Under the pieces are notes generated by a model, which ran no database searches, had not been told where the DNA came from, and saw nothing but the letters and a program-made list of their open reading frames with translations. Below, piece by piece: positions 19,759-28,112 of a stretch of DNA of 64,000 nt (the first letter of the stretch is position 1; each line of letters starts with the position of its first letter). The translations under genes and the position numbers were made by a program. The stretch comes from Algoriphagus hitonicola (GTDB lineage: Bacteria > Bacteroidota > Bacteroidia > Cytophagales > Cyclobacteriaceae): assembly GCF_900113375.1 (NCBI RefSeq), contig NZ_FOPC01000010.1:101559-165558 (forward strand), written 5' to 3'.

Positions 19759-21708
19759 TCAGTCCTTCACCTCCAAAATTCGGAATTCATACGGAGCCAA
19801 GTGAAGGAACTCATTATCCAAGCCAACCTGAAGAAATTCTTCATTCCAATGATCCCAAAGTTTACGGGGAATCAATCCCTGCTCTTTGAATACATACCAG
19901 GTCAAGTCTTGAAACTGAGTACTGAAATTAAACACCACATAAATCCGCTGCTCACCCAAACTTCTCAAATATCCCGTGATATGCTTGTTTTGAAGTCCAA
20001 GCCAGAGCAAATTATTATAGTCTCCAATTGCTGACAAGTCCTTTCGTATTTGAATTAAGCGCTGCGTGCCTGAAAAAATCCGCTCCTCCACAGTTCCCCT
20101 TTCCTTAATTTTCAATGCTGTTTCCCAAGTAATTTGAGGACGGTGCATCCAGCGATTGTCATAGCTTTTGCCAGGATCATTTTGATAGGAGTAATCATTG
20201 GTGTAACCCAATTCATCCCCGTAAAATATCATCGGCAATCCACCCAGAAAAAAAGAATGGGCCTGCATTAACAGAATTTTTTGGATTGATAGATTGATCT
20301 GTCCTTGATCATTTTCTTCCAAGGATTTTTCCAAACCACAAAGTGAAGCCAAAGTCCCGGAAATCCTCGCATCATCGGTTCGGGGATTGGATGAAAAAAG
20401 CGCTCCCCTTGCAGGACTTCCCAGTGTGTTCCCGATAAAATAATCCTTCAGAAATCGTCGGTGCAAAAAGGGATCTTTTCCCGCTTTGGCAATCATGTAA
20501 TCATCATAACCCAAGCCAATATCATCGTGACATCGAGTATAGGAAATCCAGCTACAGCCATAGGGTTTTTGGGACAAAATGGGCTGGGCCTGAAGCATCA
20601 CCTCAGTTTCTCCGGAAGCCAGCATATCCCATTGCAAAGCCATCTGAGTCGCATTATAGGTAAAATCACATTCTTTTCCCTCCTGCTCTCCTTCACCAAA
20701 ATATTCCATAATCGCAGCCGGGGCCACAATAGCCTCTCCCAAAATCGCCATTCCCGGACTTGACATCTGCACGGCCTGCTTGATCAGTTGTAAAATAGCA
20801 TGCGCCTGAGGAAGATTCTGACAGGAAGTCCCCGTTTCCTTCCAAATAAAAGCCGGTGCATCGATTCGGAGGAGGTCCACTCCCAGATTGGCATAGAAAA
20901 AAATCGTATCCAGCATTTCCCGAAGGACTTGAGGATTTCTAAAATTAAGATCCCATTGATAACCATGAAATACAGTCATTACCCATTTCTGACATTCCTC
21001 AGACCAAGTGAAATTTCCGGGTGCACTTTCGGGAAAAATTTCGGGCATCGCCACTTCATATTGATTGGGAATCCAGCGATTGTCATACATATAGTAGTAA
21101 TCCTGATAGTACGAATCACCGGATTTGGCTTTTTCCGCCCACTCATGGCGATGAGAAGTATGATTGAGGACGATATCCAACATGAGGTTCATTCCCTTTT
21201 CATGTAGCGTATGGACCAATCCCTGTAAATCCTTGAGCGAACCAAACCGAGGGCTGACTTTTCGGAAATCCGAAACTGCATATCCTCCGTCGCTCTCTCC
21301 TTCCGGACTTTCGAAAAGCGGCATCAGATGAAGAAAATTCACGCCTAACTCTTCCAAATAGGACAGCTTGCCATTTAAATCGTTGATTTTCCCACAAAAT
21401 CGATCCACATACAAACTCATTCCCACGAGTTCATTGCTGAGAAACCAGTTTCCCTTTGCGAGTTTATCCTTATCTCTTTTCTTCAAATTGGGACTCCGTG
21501 ACACATAAGCCTCAAATATTGTCCGAAGGAGTCGGTAAAAATAATCGTCAATTTCGGGCTCATTTCCGTAAATACTTTCATACAATTTCCGCAGCGAGCC
21601 CATTCCCTCTTTAAGCCGAATGGAAAAGGCATAATCTGAATCATCCTTATCCAGATTAAATTCGGTATAAAACCCTGATATCTTTTGATTGATATTTTCT
21701 TGCTTCAT
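19759..21708 (-). CDS. Amylosucrase-type GH13 enzyme (GH13_4)
   Basis: 649 residues, close to the roughly 636 of Neisseria amylosucrase. The TIM-barrel motifs give a complete triad: D283 in LLRIDAPAFIWK, E325 in ILGEAIV and D395 in TRCHDDIG. The stretch GTSCQNLPQAHA closely matches amylosucrase rather than alpha-amylases. No signal peptide, so it is cytoplasmic. It would split sucrose, either transferring glucose to glucan or hydrolysing it. It starts 12 bp downstream of the sugar transporter, forming a two-gene operon that imports and uses sucrose. Sucrose hydrolase is the main alternative. Confidence 0.88.
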   Translation of the reverse strand: MKQENINQKISGFYTEFNLDKDDSDYAFSIRLKEGMGSLRKLYESIYGNEPEIDDYFYRLLRTIFEAYVSRSPNLKKRDKDKLAKGNWFLSNELVGMSLYVDRFCGKINDLNGKLSYLEELGVNFLHLMPLFESPEGESDGGYAVSDFRKVSPRFGSLKDLQGLVHTLHEKGMNLMLDIVLNHTSHRHEWAEKAKSGDSYYQDYYYMYDNRWIPNQYEVAMPEIFPESAPGNFTWSEECQKWVMTVFHGYQWDLNFRNPQVLREMLDTIFFYANLGVDLLRIDAPAFIWKETGTSCQNLPQAHAILQLIKQAVQMSSPGMAILGEAIVAPAAIMEYFGEGEQEGKECDFTYNATQMALQWDMLASGETEVMLQAQPILSQKPYGCSWISYTRCHDDIGLGYDDYMIAKAGKDPFLHRRFLKDYFIGNTLGSPARGALFSSNPRTDDARISGTLASLCGLEKSLEENDQGQINLSIQKILLMQAHSFFLGGLPMIFYGDELGYTNDYSYQNDPGKSYDNRWMHRPQITWETALKIKERGTVEERIFSGTQRLIQIRKDLSAIGDYNNLLWLGLQNKHITGYLRSLGEQRIYVVFNFSTQFQDLTWYVFKEQGLIPRKLWDHWNEEFLQVGLDNEFLHLAPYEFRILEVKD

Positions 21709-21720
21709 GTCACTTCAAAA

Positions 21721-23202
21721 TCAATGTCCCGCAGATAGCCCGCTGACTTCAGTGATTATCTTTTTATTTTCTTTGATATAGAGGGTCGCCAATCCCGCGA
21801 TCAAGAGTAAAACCCCTCCAAATACGATCGCCAAACCGGGGTCATTGTTCAGAAATGTCCGCGAAATAAACCCAAACGTAAGCGTCTGCAATATCATCGG
21901 AATCACAATCATCATATTGATCACGCCCATGTACACACCGTATCGTTCCTTCGGTATCTCATTGACGACCAACAAATAAGGAACTCCCATCATACTGGCC
22001 CAAGCAATGCCAAATCCAGTCATGGGAAGAAAAAGAGCATATTTATTTTCCAAAAATGGAAAAACCAAAAGTCCTGCTCCTGCCAACAAGAGACAGATAA
22101 AGTGCACCTTTTTTGGTCCAAATTTCCGAGCCATTCCCGCCAGAAAAAAAGCGGACAGAAAGGTGACAATATTATACCAGCCATTGACCAATCCTGTCCA
22201 TCCTACCGCCTCCTCAAACAGCTTGGGATCGGCAGTAGGTGAGGTATTCCAAACCGATTGGGCGATACTTTTGGCGGCATTCTGCCAATAGCAAAACAAG
22301 GCATACCATTGAAACAAATACACCAAAGCCAGCTTCCACATCACCGAAGGCATTACCATAATGGATTCGATGATTTCGATATTCTGGGCAAATAGAATTC
22401 GGGTGGTCGAATTCGCTTTCGTTTTCTGCAAAATACGATGCAATAGTCCTTTTTGAAAAATGGCCGGGATCAGTAGCACAAAGAAAACCAGATAGGCAAA
22501 GAGTGTAGTCAGAATCGATAAAAAGAACTGAATCGCCGGATGAGGCATTCCTTTGGTTCGCACTTTTAGCGCCTCCAATTCTTCAGGACTCGGGGGGATT
22601 TCATCGGTTTTGGAAATACTCCAGAGCACCGAACCAATCGAACAAACCGTACCCAAGAAAAATGAGGCATATACCCAATAGGGCAGCGAACCCCAAGTGC
22701 CGGTAATGAATTTTTGAAAGACGAAAAGGGAGACGTTGGCCAAAGTAATCCCCAAACCCGTGAAAAAACTTTGCGTCAAAAAACCGGTGCTGTATTGCTC
22801 GTCGGGCAATTTATCCGCAATTAAAGCCCGATAAGGCTCCATGGCAGTATTGTTTGCCGCGTCGAGCACCCAAAGTAATCCGGCAGCCATCCAGAGCGAA
22901 CTGCTAAAAGGATAAAAGAATAGCGTAATGCTACAAAATAAGGCTCCGATAAAAAAGAAAGGTTTTCTTCTACCGTATTTTGGACTCCAAGTATTGTCAC
23001 TCAGCGCACCAATTATCGGCTGAATCAGCAAACCAGTCATTGGTCCTGCCAAATTCAAAATAGGAATCTCATCCGGCATGGCACCCAGCATGTCATAAAT
23101 GGGATTGACTGCACTCTGCTGAAGACCGAAACTATACTGAATGCCAAAAAAACCAACATTCATGTTGATGATTTGGGAAAAAGAAAGGCGTGGTTTTGCC
23201 AT
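21721..23202 (-). CDS. SLC45/GPH-like MFS sugar (probably sucrose) transporter
   Basis: Polytopic membrane protein of about 493 residues with around twelve hydrophobic segments. It begins MAKPRLSFSQIINMNVGFFG. The loop GALSDNTWSPKYGRRKPFF carries the D-x-G-R-R-type signature, and NTAMEPYRALIAD is typical of SLC45-like symporters. I chose the ATG at 23202 over 23253 because the extra residues are unlike the family. First gene of the operon with amylosucrase; substrate sucrose or another alpha-glucoside is inferred from that neighbour. Confidence 0.88.
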   Translation of the reverse strand: MAKPRLSFSQIINMNVGFFGIQYSFGLQQSAVNPIYDMLGAMPDEIPILNLAGPMTGLLIQPIIGALSDNTWSPKYGRRKPFFFIGALFCSITLFFYPFSSSLWMAAGLLWVLDAANNTAMEPYRALIADKLPDEQYSTGFLTQSFFTGLGITLANVSLFVFQKFITGTWGSLPYWVYASFFLGTVCSIGSVLWSISKTDEIPPSPEELEALKVRTKGMPHPAIQFFLSILTTLFAYLVFFVLLIPAIFQKGLLHRILQKTKANSTTRILFAQNIEIIESIMVMPSVMWKLALVYLFQWYALFCYWQNAAKSIAQSVWNTSPTADPKLFEEAVGWTGLVNGWYNIVTFLSAFFLAGMARKFGPKKVHFICLLLAGAGLLVFPFLENKYALFLPMTGFGIAWASMMGVPYLLVVNEIPKERYGVYMGVINMMIVIPMILQTLTFGFISRTFLNNDPGLAIVFGGVLLLIAGLATLYIKENKKIITEVSGLSAGH

Positions 23203-23332
23203 AGAAAAGAGTGGACATTTTGGGTTTAAAGGAAAATAAGCAAGTATTCTCACCTATTCAATCCACCTAACATACAAACTTTATCACAGCCAAAAGCTGT
23301 CTTTCCAAATAAAAAGCATGAAAAAAATATGC

Positions 23333-23374
23333 AAACGGTTGATAATTTTGACAAGCCTAAAATATCAACCGTTT
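23333..23374. promoter_or_regulatory. Candidate LacI-type operator upstream of the sugar transporter
   Basis: Arms AAACGGTTGATA (23333-23344) and TATCAACCGTTT (23363-23374) are exact inverse complements with an 18-bp spacer. Each arm contains AAACGGTT, similar to half sites of LacI-family operators. It lies 130 bp upstream of the transporter start, in the only regulatory gap of that operon. A LacI regulator is encoded at 15610-16632. Confidence 0.6.
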
Positions 23375-23397
23375 TCTTTGAAGAGCTTAAAAACAAA

Positions 23398-23427
23398 CTC
23401 TCCGAGGGATGAAAAACCCTCGGAGAG
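23398..23427 (-). terminator. Strong hairpin, possible minus-strand terminator
   Basis: Perfect 11-bp stem CTCTCCGAGGG (23398-23408) / CCCTCGGAGAG (23417-23427). On the minus strand it is followed by TTTGTTTTT, so it could end transcripts coming from the PLP decarboxylase operon. It also resembles the short palindromes scattered in Bacteroidota intergenic DNA. Confidence 0.55.
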
Positions 23428-23454
23428 TAATTCGGTATTGTTGGTTTAAAAAGA

Positions 23455-23700
23455 CGTTGTCAAGCTGAGCACTTGAAATACGAGAGTCTCGAAATCGAAA
23501 CGTCCCCGACTTCGCCACCAATGACAGAGATGCTTAATATCACAAAATTGGGGTCAGTCCGAGCACCCGAAAGACGGGAGTCTGAAGGTACGAGGACGCT
23601 TTGACTCTCCCGAAACTTGATCGGGACAAGCTGCTCAGCGTGATCAAAAATTTGATTCAAACCATAATTTTCGTCATCTCCTTTTTGTATGTTCGAAGAA
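23455..23700. repeat. Intergenic DNA with two diverged copies of a roughly 45-nt unit
   Basis: Two similar units start GTCAAGCTGAGCAC (about 23459) and GTCAGTCCGAGCACC (about 23552). Both continue with a CGAGAGTCT or CGGGAGTCT core. The 622-bp gap 23203-23824 holds these, the operator-like palindrome and the hairpin. An open frame on the minus strand here (23460-23726) matches nothing I know and I do not call it a gene. Confidence 0.5.
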
Positions 23701-23824
23701 TAGTTAAGACTCGGACTGAACCACACTCAGTTGTCCAAAAGCCTTCCGTCATGGGTAGCACTTGAGAGAAAGGTGGGCCCTCAAAGTGACAAATGACAGG
23801 TATTAAACAGTCCCGGTTTTTTTT

Positions 23825-25081
23825 CTAACTCGAAACCTTTGTAAAACTTTTCATTTCAGCGATAAATTCCTTCAAATGCTCGATTTCCACATGGTCCATC
23901 AAGACGATTTTGTACCATTCATTATCTTCTCCATGGGACTGAGGGACCAAATTGAATTTCATAGCAATCGGTTCAGGCACGGCATGGGCTCGGATCGTCA
24001 CGATATTCATCTCCGGTTCTCGGAAATAGGGAATTTTTAACAGATCGAGTTGTTTACAGAGCCAGTTGGTGCGCATTTTTAGCACAGATATTTTTTCATA
24101 CCATTTATGCGGGCCATAGGTAGTCAGGATGGTCCAGACAGCCACCGCATTGGCACCGGATCGGCTACCGCAAAGTGTCAAATCCATACCCTCCACGTAT
24201 TCGGCTTCCTTAGTCAGTACATTTTCGATCAAGCCTTTTCGACAGACAAAAATCCCCGTTCCATAGGGTGCCTGAAGCATCTTGTGCGCATCAATGGTCA
24301 GGGATGAAATATCAGGATTTTCAAAGGTGATGGGGTTTTCGTCCTCGGAAAACGGAAAAACAAAACCTCCATAAGCCCCATCAATATGAAGCCGGAAAGT
24401 CACTCCAAAACTTTTTAACGTTTCGGCTAATGGTACCGGATCATCCACGGAGCCAAACATGGTCGTTCCCATATTGGCGATCGCGATGAAGTATTTTTTA
24501 CCGTTAGAAATCGCGCGTTTGATTGCAGCCTCAATTGCTTCCTGAGACATATCTCGAGTATCCTCTTGAACGGGCACCTTTTCCCAATCAATCATCAAAA
24601 GATTAGCTCCGTTGGGAATGGAATAGTGCGTATCCTCAGAGGCCAAAATCACAATTTCTTCTAATTTGGCTCTGTGTTTTTTCATAAACTCATTTCTGAA
24701 AATCCACATCGCCTGAACATTGGCTTCCGTTCCTCCGGGGGAAATGTAACCGTCAAACTGATCGTCTTCTATTTTAAACAAGTCCACGGCGATCATTTTC
24801 AAGACTTCCCGCTCGAGATCTTGGGTTCCTTTGAAAGCATATTCGGAAGTACCGTACGTATGACATCCGATATGATTGGGATTGGCGATATAGGTGCTCA
24901 AAACGGGCATTTCCCGAAGAAAAAGGGATTCATTGGTAAAGACCTTTTCATCCAATCTAGAGGCAGGATAGCCTAAATTGGCATCTTTGGAAAAATCAAC
25001 ATTGGCCTTTAAGGCTTTTTGTACACGCTCTTGGCGCTCTTCCGGAGAGAGTTTTCTCCAATACTTCATCTCTATGTTCAT
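23825..25081 (-). CDS. PLP-dependent group II amino-acid decarboxylase
   Basis: 418 residues, fold-type I PLP enzyme of the glutamate/tyrosine decarboxylase superfamily. Key residues: a stacking His (H152 in SEDTHYSIPNGAN), D234 in LHIDGAYGGF and the PLP lysine K267 in TIDAHKMLQAPYGTG. The C-terminal part is shorter than in glutamate decarboxylases and closer to MfnA-like tyrosine/aspartate decarboxylases. The substrate cannot be decided from sequence. It starts 19 bp after moaE and is likely co-transcribed with the moaD-moeB-moaE block, though no metabolic link to the cofactor is obvious. Confidence 0.85.
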   Translation of the reverse strand: MNIEMKYWRKLSPEERQERVQKALKANVDFSKDANLGYPASRLDEKVFTNESLFLREMPVLSTYIANPNHIGCHTYGTSEYAFKGTQDLEREVLKMIAVDLFKIEDDQFDGYISPGGTEANVQAMWIFRNEFMKKHRAKLEEIVILASEDTHYSIPNGANLLMIDWEKVPVQEDTRDMSQEAIEAAIKRAISNGKKYFIAIANMGTTMFGSVDDPVPLAETLKSFGVTFRLHIDGAYGGFVFPFSEDENPITFENPDISSLTIDAHKMLQAPYGTGIFVCRKGLIENVLTKEAEYVEGMDLTLCGSRSGANAVAVWTILTTYGPHKWYEKISVLKMRTNWLCKQLDLLKIPYFREPEMNIVTIRAHAVPEPIAMKFNLVPQSHGEDNEWYKIVLMDHVEIEHLKEFIAEMKSFTKVSS

Positions 25082-25100
25082 AACTGTGCATTTGGGTTTC

Positions 25101-25547
25101 TTAGGTATTTACTTTCCACACATGCTCGTCCGAATCTAGGATCTCCTTACCCCACACGGGGAGTTCGGCTTTGATTCGTTCCACGAGTTCTTCGCAAGCA
25201 TCCATGGCTGCTTTCCGGTGTTTGGATGAGGTGAATACAAAAAGACAAAGTTCACCTGTCTTCACTTCCCCTAAACTGTGATAGATGTGCATGCAGGTCA
25301 GGGGGTATTTTTCAAAAATGGCTTCCCTTATTTCAAACGCCTTTTCCAAAGCCATTTCGGCATAAGCCGAATATTCAATACCGATTACTGCGCCGTTCTC
25401 TTTTTGGTCGGCACGTACCTGACCCAAAAAGATGGAATGTCCGCCGATTTCGGTTTTACTGCTGTGATTGGCGATGGACTGAGCGATTTTTTCGGGTGAA
25501 ATTGCTCCTTCAATAAATATATTTTTGGGTTTTCTGACTTTATCCAT
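25101..25547 (-). CDS. moaE: Molybdopterin synthase catalytic subunit MoaE
   Basis: 148 residues. With thiocarboxylated MoaD it converts precursor Z (cPMP) to molybdopterin. Family blocks visible: GGHSIFLGQVRADQKENGAV, IEYSAYAEMALEKA, the HSLGEVKTGE stretch, SSKHRKAAMDACEELVERIK and PVWGKE, which carry the conserved lysines near the active site. The start overlaps the end of moeB by 8 nt, indicating translational coupling. Confidence 0.95.
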   Translation of the reverse strand: MDKVRKPKNIFIEGAISPEKIAQSIANHSSKTEIGGHSIFLGQVRADQKENGAVIGIEYSAYAEMALEKAFEIREAIFEKYPLTCMHIYHSLGEVKTGELCLFVFTSSKHRKAAMDACEELVERIKAELPVWGKEILDSDEHVWKVNT

Positions 25548-26631
25548 TTCGAAATTGACTTGATTTTAATGCATCTATCCCACCACGGATAGAGAAGATC
25601 GTCTTATCGGGAAATTCCGATTTCAATCGTAAAGCGGCCTTTTGACTACGAATTCCACTTTGACAGAAAAAAAATAAAGCTTCCGCTTCTTCTAGTTGAT
25701 CAAAGTATCCTTCAAACTCTGAAAGAGGAGCTTTGAATAAGACTGAACAAACCAAAGGTGGCTGTTCATCGAGTTCCCTAACATCTACCAGCATAGTCCC
25801 ATGACCAGCTCGCTGAAAAGCCTCATCCCAATCCAGCAACTCGATTCCTTCGCAGGCCAATTCATAATTCATTTGTTGGAAAGCCTCCCAATCTTGCGGG
25901 GCTTGAGCTCGTGATTGATATTGAGGGCTGATCTCCACCTCATAGGATTGGGAATTGAGGCTGTTGAAAAACAAGATTCGGTTATCCAAAATTTTACCCA
26001 ATCCGGTAATCCACTTAATGGCTTCCAATGCCATTAAATTGCCGATGATTCCCGGCAAAACACCAATTACGCCCGTTTGGGCACAATTGGGGATTTCTGT
26101 CGCCGCCGGCATATTGGGATACAAATCCCGGTAATTACAGGAGTTTCGGAAGGAGTTAAATACCGAAACCTGTCCTTCATGCTGATAAACTGCCCCGAAA
26201 ATAAGTGGTTTTTTAGCTAGCACACAGGCGTCATTGACCAAATATCGGGTGGGAAAATTATCCGAACCATCGATAATTAAATCATAGGATTTCAGAAGTT
26301 GAGAAGCGTTATCCACTCGGATAAACTCCGGAAAAGCAAACCAGTTGATATCGCTGTATTTATGTTGGAAAAAAGCAACAGCCTGCTCGGCTTTGTTTTT
26401 CCCAAGGTCTTTTTCCCCGAAAAGCACCTGTCGGTTTAGATTGGAAAGACTTACTTCATCACCATCCACCACTCCGATTCGGCCTACTCCTGCCGCTGCC
26501 AAATACAGTAAAATCGGGCAACCCAAGCCTCCTGCTCCGATCACCAAAACGGAAGCTTTCCGGAGTTTTTCCTGTCCCTCTTTTCCCAATCCGGGAAGCA
26601 TCACCTGTCGCTCAAATCTATCCATAATCAT
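25540..26631 (-). CDS. moeB: MoeB/ThiF-type sulfurylase-activating enzyme with C-terminal rhodanese domain
   Basis: 363 residues. The E1-like adenylation domain has the nucleotide loop GAGGLGCPILLYLAAAGVGR and the LSNLNRQVLF block. It activates the MoaD C-terminal GG (or a ThiS-like partner). A rhodanese domain (about residues 270-360) has active-site Cys in FFCQSGIRSQKAA and could supply sulfur. The two CxxC zinc pairs of E. coli MoeB are not evident, which as I recall is usual for the Bacteroidota form. It overlaps moaD by 4 nt (ATGA) and moaE by 8 nt, so MoaD is the most likely partner. Confidence 0.92.
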   Translation of the reverse strand: MIMDRFERQVMLPGLGKEGQEKLRKASVLVIGAGGLGCPILLYLAAAGVGRIGVVDGDEVSLSNLNRQVLFGEKDLGKNKAEQAVAFFQHKYSDINWFAFPEFIRVDNASQLLKSYDLIIDGSDNFPTRYLVNDACVLAKKPLIFGAVYQHEGQVSVFNSFRNSCNYRDLYPNMPAATEIPNCAQTGVIGVLPGIIGNLMALEAIKWITGLGKILDNRILFFNSLNSQSYEVEISPQYQSRAQAPQDWEAFQQMNYELACEGIELLDWDEAFQRAGHGTMLVDVRELDEQPPLVCSVLFKAPLSEFEGYFDQLEEAEALFFFCQSGIRSQKAALRLKSEFPDKTIFSIRGGIDALKSSQFRNG

Positions 26632-26867
26632 CCTCCTGAAAACGGGGGTAAAAGTGCCACTTCTGCTCCTTGAGGAATTTCAGTTTGTTCAGCAGCTAAT
26701 TTCTTATTGATTGCCAAAGTAAACTTCAAGGGCTTCAACTCCGGAAATCGCTCAAAAAGTTGCTGTTTGAATCTTGCAGGGTTTCCCGGATTATCCATTT
26801 GAAAATCATTCATTCCGATTTTCTCTGCCACCAGCCCAAAAGCTTTTACTGAAATCTGATTTTCCAT
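26628..26867 (-). CDS. moaD: Molybdopterin synthase sulfur carrier subunit MoaD
   Basis: 79-residue ubiquitin-like protein ending PPFSGG; the terminal GG is the site adenylated by MoeB and thiocarboxylated. NKKLAAEQTEIPQGAEVALL matches the beta-grasp C-terminal half. First gene of the block moaD-moeB-moaE; the start faces the divergent toxin-antitoxin pair across a 162-bp gap. Confidence 0.94.
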   Translation of the reverse strand: MENQISVKAFGLVAEKIGMNDFQMDNPGNPARFKQQLFERFPELKPLKFTLAINKKLAAEQTEIPQGAEVALLPPFSGG

Positions 26868-26973
26868 ACTTAGTTAATTCTAGCTACTAAATTAAAGTTC
26901 AATGCCCGATTTAGCTAATTAACTGATCAAATATCCAATCTCAATGTCTCTAGGTATCTTGTACGGAAGAAAA

Positions 26974-27015
26974 ACGTACTTAATTTTTAACGTACGTATG
27001 ATTTACGTACATTTG
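26974..27015 (+). promoter_or_regulatory. Promoter and triple ACGTAC operator of the DUF1778/GNAT pair
   Basis: ACGTAC occurs at 26974-26979, 26990-26995 (within ACGTACGT) and 27005-27010, at 16- and 15-bp spacing. The last box overlaps a Bacteroidota -7 element TACATTTG (27008-27015); TTTT at 26985-26988 is 19 bp upstream, in the -33 position. The antitoxin ATG follows at 27030. Repeated short boxes over the promoter fit binding by a ribbon-helix-helix antitoxin. Confidence 0.68.
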
Positions 27016-27029
27016 TAAAAATCTAACTT

Positions 27030-27317
27030 ATGGATACCAAAGAATTAAATCCCAAAGACGCACGATTTGACACTCGGCTTTCCAAGGAACAAAAGGAGCT
27101 TTTTGAAAAGGCAGTTCGACTCGGTGGCTACAGAAATTTAACTGATTTTGTGGTACTTACACTTCAGGAAAAAGCAAAAGAAATCATTTCTGAAAATGAG
27201 CGAATTCTCAGCTCACAACGAGACGGTGAAATCTTCTTTGAAGCGGTAATGAATCCAAAAAGCCCGAATAAATCACTTTCTGATGCAGCAGCTGAGTTTA
27301 AATCTATTTTCTCCTAA
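27030..27317 (+). CDS. DUF1778 (TacA-like) antitoxin
   Basis: 95 residues. An N-terminal ribbon-helix-helix segment (ARFDTRLSKEQKELFEKA) is followed by the DUF1778 helix with TDFVVLTLQEKA and a C-terminal tail that in TacA-type antitoxins wraps the toxin. It neutralises the downstream acetyltransferase and represses their shared promoter. The stop overlaps the toxin start by one base (TAATG), the usual coupled arrangement. Confidence 0.88.
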   Translation: MDTKELNPKDARFDTRLSKEQKELFEKAVRLGGYRNLTDFVVLTLQEKAKEIISENERILSSQRDGEIFFEAVMNPKSPNKSLSDAAAEFKSIFS

Positions 27318-27820
27318 TGAGTCAACTCTCAGAACCTTTACAATCTATTCATAAGAAATCTGAATTTTCCTGTGGAAAGGAAATGCCAGATTCCTATATC
27401 CAAGAACAGGCAAACCAAGACATCAAACGAAAACTTTCTGCTTGTTTTGTAATTGCACAAGAAAAAATAAAACTTATAAAAGGGTATTACACGCTTTCCA
27501 ATAGTAGCATTCCCCTGAATCTGATTCCTTCAGAAATTCAGAAAAAATTGCCAAAAACCTATCGTTCTATTCCAACTATCTTACTTGGTAGATTAGCAAT
27601 TGATATACAATTCCAAGGCAAAGGAATAGGGAAATTACTTTTAGTTGATGCTCTAAAGAGATGTCATGATATTTCAAAATCCTTAGGTTCCTTTGCGGTA
27701 ATAGTGGACCCTATTGATCCTGATGCAGAAGAATTTTATACAAAATACGGGTTCATCAAGCTTCCAGACAGTGGGAAAATGTTTCTTCCAATGAAAACAA
27801 TCAGTCAACTATTTGAATAA
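27317..27820 (+). CDS. GNAT-family toxin (TacT-like acetyltransferase)
   Basis: 167 residues. The acetyl-CoA-binding motif A is visible in LAIDIQFQGKGIGKLLLVDA (Q/R-G-x-G motif), preceded by LLGRLAI and followed by VDPIDPDAEEFYTKYGF, which matches the TacT/AtaT class. Known relatives acetylate the amino group of aminoacyl-tRNA and stop translation. With the DUF1778 gene it forms a type II toxin-antitoxin module placed between two blocks of molybdenum cofactor genes, on the opposite strand. Confidence 0.88.
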   Translation: MSQLSEPLQSIHKKSEFSCGKEMPDSYIQEQANQDIKRKLSACFVIAQEKIKLIKGYYTLSNSSIPLNLIPSEIQKKLPKTYRSIPTILLGRLAIDIQFQGKGIGKLLLVDALKRCHDISKSLGSFAVIVDPIDPDAEEFYTKYGFIKLPDSGKMFLPMKTISQLFE

Positions 27821-27855
27821 ATTTTATAGAACGCATTTATAAATAAGATCACTAA

Positions 27856-27940
27856 GTCCCAGCGGGACGGCCGATTTATAACTGGGGATTTTAATCCCTA
27901 GACCTTAAGCATCAACCAGAGAGTAGAGTCCCAGCGGGAC
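27856..27940. repeat. Palindromic repeat cluster, left of the IS200-like unit
   Basis: Two copies of the triloop palindrome GTCCCAGCGGGAC (27856-27868 and 27928-27940). They flank ATTTATAACTGGGGATTTTA and ATCCCTAGAC, which recur at 28764-28795 on the other side of the transposase. This 85-bp module and its counterpart at 28748-28831 form an outer pair of direct repeats. Confidence 0.8.
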
Positions 27941-27962
27941 GGAACATTCCTATGAAATGAAC

Positions 27963-28104
27963 CGTGCCTCTGGCACTTTCCCTTTTCTATCTAATCACTT
28001 GTCCAGCCATTAAAATGGCTGGTTATTAAATCGATCATGCCTCTGGCATTGAGGCCCGCGCCAAGTATCATTAATAATCCCTCAACCAAGTCCCAGCGGG
28101 ACGG
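27963..28104. repeat. 142-bp direct repeat, left copy
   Basis: Same sequence as 28621-28762 with only two differences by eye. It contains four short palindromes: GTGCCTCTGGCAC (27964-27976), CCAGCCAT/ATGGCTGG, ATGCCTCTGGCAT (28037-28049) and GTCCCAGCGGGAC (28090-28102). Confidence 0.9.
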
Positions 28105-28112
28105 AGCATTAA

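Noticed and set aside
23460-23726. An 88-residue minus-strand open frame between the transporter and the PLP decarboxylase
   Set aside because: It coincides with diverged intergenic repeats and has no recognisable protein features or operon placement.
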